A stretch of 7,478 bases of DNA, taken from Betaproteobacteria bacterium (lineage in GTDB: Bacteria > Pseudomonadota > Gammaproteobacteria > Tethybacterales > Tethybacteraceae). How positions within the stretch are numbered: position 1 is the first letter of the stretch; the number at the start of each line of letters is the position of its first letter. The stretch covers positions 1 to 7,478 of the forward strand of contig JAPORI010000154.1 of NCBI GenBank assembly GCA_026710225.1, written 5' to 3'. This document shows positions 5,993-7,478 of this stretch, one piece after another. The position numbers were made by a program, and so were the translations under genes. Under the pieces are notes generated by a model that did not search any database, was not told the DNA's origin, and saw only the letters and a program-made list of their open reading frames with translations.

Positions 5993-7478
5993 TCAACTGC
6001 GCTTGAGATGGAAAATGGTCTCCGAATATGCCCCCTGGTCCCGTTCGGAACGATTCAAAACCGGACGGATGTGCTCTTGCACGATCTTCATTTGCACCCG
6101 CTCGGCGATTTGCCGATACAGGCCGAATTGATCGTTTGCAACCAGCAGCACATCGCAGTCGGCAACCATGAACCGCTGGCAGTTTTGCAACACAGCCGCG
6201 ATTGCCTCCACATAACGGGTGCGGGCAGCCAGGCCCTTGCCGTGTGCCAGCGGTCCTATCTCGTCGCAGTCGTAGCGAGGGAAGTCGAACAGTTCGTAGG
6301 CGTAGGAGTGTTGTTCGTGATAGTCGATCATGCCGACATAGGGTGGACTGGAAAAAATCCCCCGCACCTTTTTGTCTTTCAGCAGCCGGTGCAACTGTGG
6401 ATGTGCGCCTTTGGTCAGCGCCGCCAGATCGGCAGTTCTGGAATCGGCGGCCAGACAGGCCTGGTGGCTGGCGCTTCTCAGGCGGTCAAACTCAACCAGC
6501 CGGGCAATGGTGTCGGCGGCATAGCGCTTCCACCAGGAGATGATCGACAGCACCGGCCGACATATCTTGCCGTGCTTGTTGCAGTAATAAGGATAATTGA
6601 CCGGCTGGTCCAAAGTTGCCAGATTGCTGTGGGTGGTTGCCCGGCAGGAGCGCACGGTGCGACTCAGGATGAGTTTGAGCAAATCGCGGATGGCAGCATC
6701 AGGCTGCTGGTCGATTTCCCGCTTGGCCAGTTCTATTTCCTCTTTCAGCGGTGGCATGAACCATTTGCCGATGAAAGTGTCGGTGGCGGAAAACTCCAGA
6801 TCAATATTGTGGCGGGCGACGATTTTCCGGTAGGTGCGCATGAACATCCGCTGTTTTTGCTGCCCGTACTCCTTTTCGTCCATTTCACCGCTTCTTGCCT
6901 TTTTCTTGAACTCCGGCGAAGGAAAGAACTCGCGATTGAACGCGCTTAGTGCCTGCGCAAGTTCGGCGTCAAACTGAAATGTTTCCTGATGACAGGAAGC
7001 GCTGGTAAGCTTGTGGAGAATGCGGTTGCTGGCGCGTTCGACCGCCGGTATTGAAAACCGGCCAGTCTTGATGTTGGCTATGAATGCATTGAACGGTGAA
7101 ACATCCACCCCGATTGCGTGCAGACCAAGTTCGGCCGCCTGCACCAAGGTGGTGCCGCTGCCGCAAAACGGATCGAGAAGCAAATCCTCCTTGGCAAAGA
7201 TCGCCTTTTTCTTGAATCGATCGGTATGCCGATCAAGAAAGTATTCGGCCAGTTGCGGAATGAACTTGCCCTTGTATGGATGCAGGCGATGGACATGCTT
7301 GGTGGTCTCGGATTCCCGGCAGTGTTCGAACGACAGCGCCCAGTTGGTTGCCTCCGGCATCTTGTCCTGCCACTTGCTGCGGCGCTCATCCTTGCGGCCA
7401 CGATAATATCTGCCCAGTTCATCAATGTCCACCAGAGACGACCCGTTGCCGCCCTTGTGCCTGGCTACCCGACCGTAC
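5993..7478 (-). CDS. Site-specific DNA methyltransferase (SPPY type), 5' end open at the right edge
   Basis: This is an amino-methyltransferase that transfers a methyl group from S-adenosylmethionine to DNA. Counting from a GTG at 7432, residues 51-66 (HPYKGKFIPQLAEYFL) match motif X. Residues 87-95 (DPFCGSGTT) are motif I, the cofactor loop. GVDVSPFNA (108-116) is the motif II acidic region, and SSPPY (361-365) is catalytic motif IV. SPPY favours N4-cytosine methylation, although N6-adenine activity is not excluded. Motifs I and IV are about 265 residues apart. The long insert probably holds the target recognition region and a C-x2-H-x3-C cluster (284-291) that might bind zinc. Motif order X-I-insert-IV fits the alpha-like arrangement. 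The frame stays open past 7432 to the window edge with protein-like sequence (VARHKGGNGSSLVDIDELG), and the GTG has no good ribosome binding site, so the true start may lie outside. No restriction enzyme is visible downstream. An upstream partner outside the window is possible. Confidence 0.93.
   Translation of the reverse strand, partial: YGRVARHKGGNGSSLVDIDELGRYYRGRKDERRSKWQDKMPEATNWALSFEHCRESETTKHVHRLHPYKGKFIPQLAEYFLDRHTDRFKKKAIFAKEDLLLDPFCGSGTTLVQAAELGLHAIGVDVSPFNAFIANIKTGRFSIPAVERASNRILHKLTSASCHQETFQFDAELAQALSAFNREFFPSPEFKKKARSGEMDEKEYGQQKQRMFMRTYRKIVARHNIDLEFSATDTFIGKWFMPPLKEEIELAKREIDQQPDAAIRDLLKLILSRTVRSCRATTHSNLATLDQPVNYPYYCNKHGKICRPVLSIISWWKRYAADTIARLVEFDRLRSASHQACLAADSRTADLAALTKGAHPQLHRLLKDKKVRGIFSSPPYVGMIDYHEQHSYAYELFDFPRYDCDEIGPLAHGKGLAARTRYVEAIAAVLQNCQRFMVADCDVLLVANDQFGLYRQIAERVQMKIVQEHIRPVLNRSERDQGAYSETIFHLKRS

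Noticed and set aside
5805..5996. Small minus-strand frame (63 codons) after the methyltransferase
   Set aside because: It runs through the inverted repeat and the terminator stem and T-run, has no ribosome binding site, and resembles no protein.
5792..6949. Long plus-strand open frame (385 codons)
   Set aside because: It lies antisense to the methyltransferase, whose conserved motifs prove the minus strand is coding. Its product shows no recognisable domain.

Overview
The window looks like accessory DNA from a proteobacterium, probably a gammaproteobacterium, although this is inferred from gene style only. Most of it has a fairly high GC content, judged by eye. Two stretches are clearly richer in A and T: the left-edge gene (about 1-350) and the small membrane protein gene with its surroundings (about 4963-5340). 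I see no rRNA, tRNA, CRISPR array or transposase.

Layout from left to right. A gene fragment runs off the left edge on the minus strand. Next, on the plus strand, is a complete regulator that joins an XRE-type helix-turn-helix to an ImmA/IrrE-type zinc peptidase (HELFH motif). A convergent minus-strand gene follows, encoding a protein that resembles the YaaA/DUF6884 group. A minus-strand pair then encodes a calcineurin-like phosphoesterase relative (upstream) and a sodium:solute symporter (downstream). Further right, also on the minus strand, a Panacea-domain (SocA/DUF4065-like) protein sits two bases ahead of a small protein with two membrane segments. The right end is filled by a DNA methyltransferase that is open to the right edge. 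It is followed by a clear UUCG-loop terminator and a REP-like nested inverted repeat.

How the genes may work together. The most attractive system is the Panacea protein plus the two-helix membrane protein. The order, tight spacing and membrane topology match a PanA-PanT toxin-antitoxin pair with a membrane-acting toxin. With the methyltransferase and the XRE/ImmA regulator, the window has the look of a defence or mobile-element neighbourhood, but no restriction endonuclease or phage structural gene is visible. The phosphoesterase relative is the second point of interest. Its sequence keeps the ligands of one metal site and has lost nearly all those of the other, and its gene is probably co-transcribed with the symporter gene.
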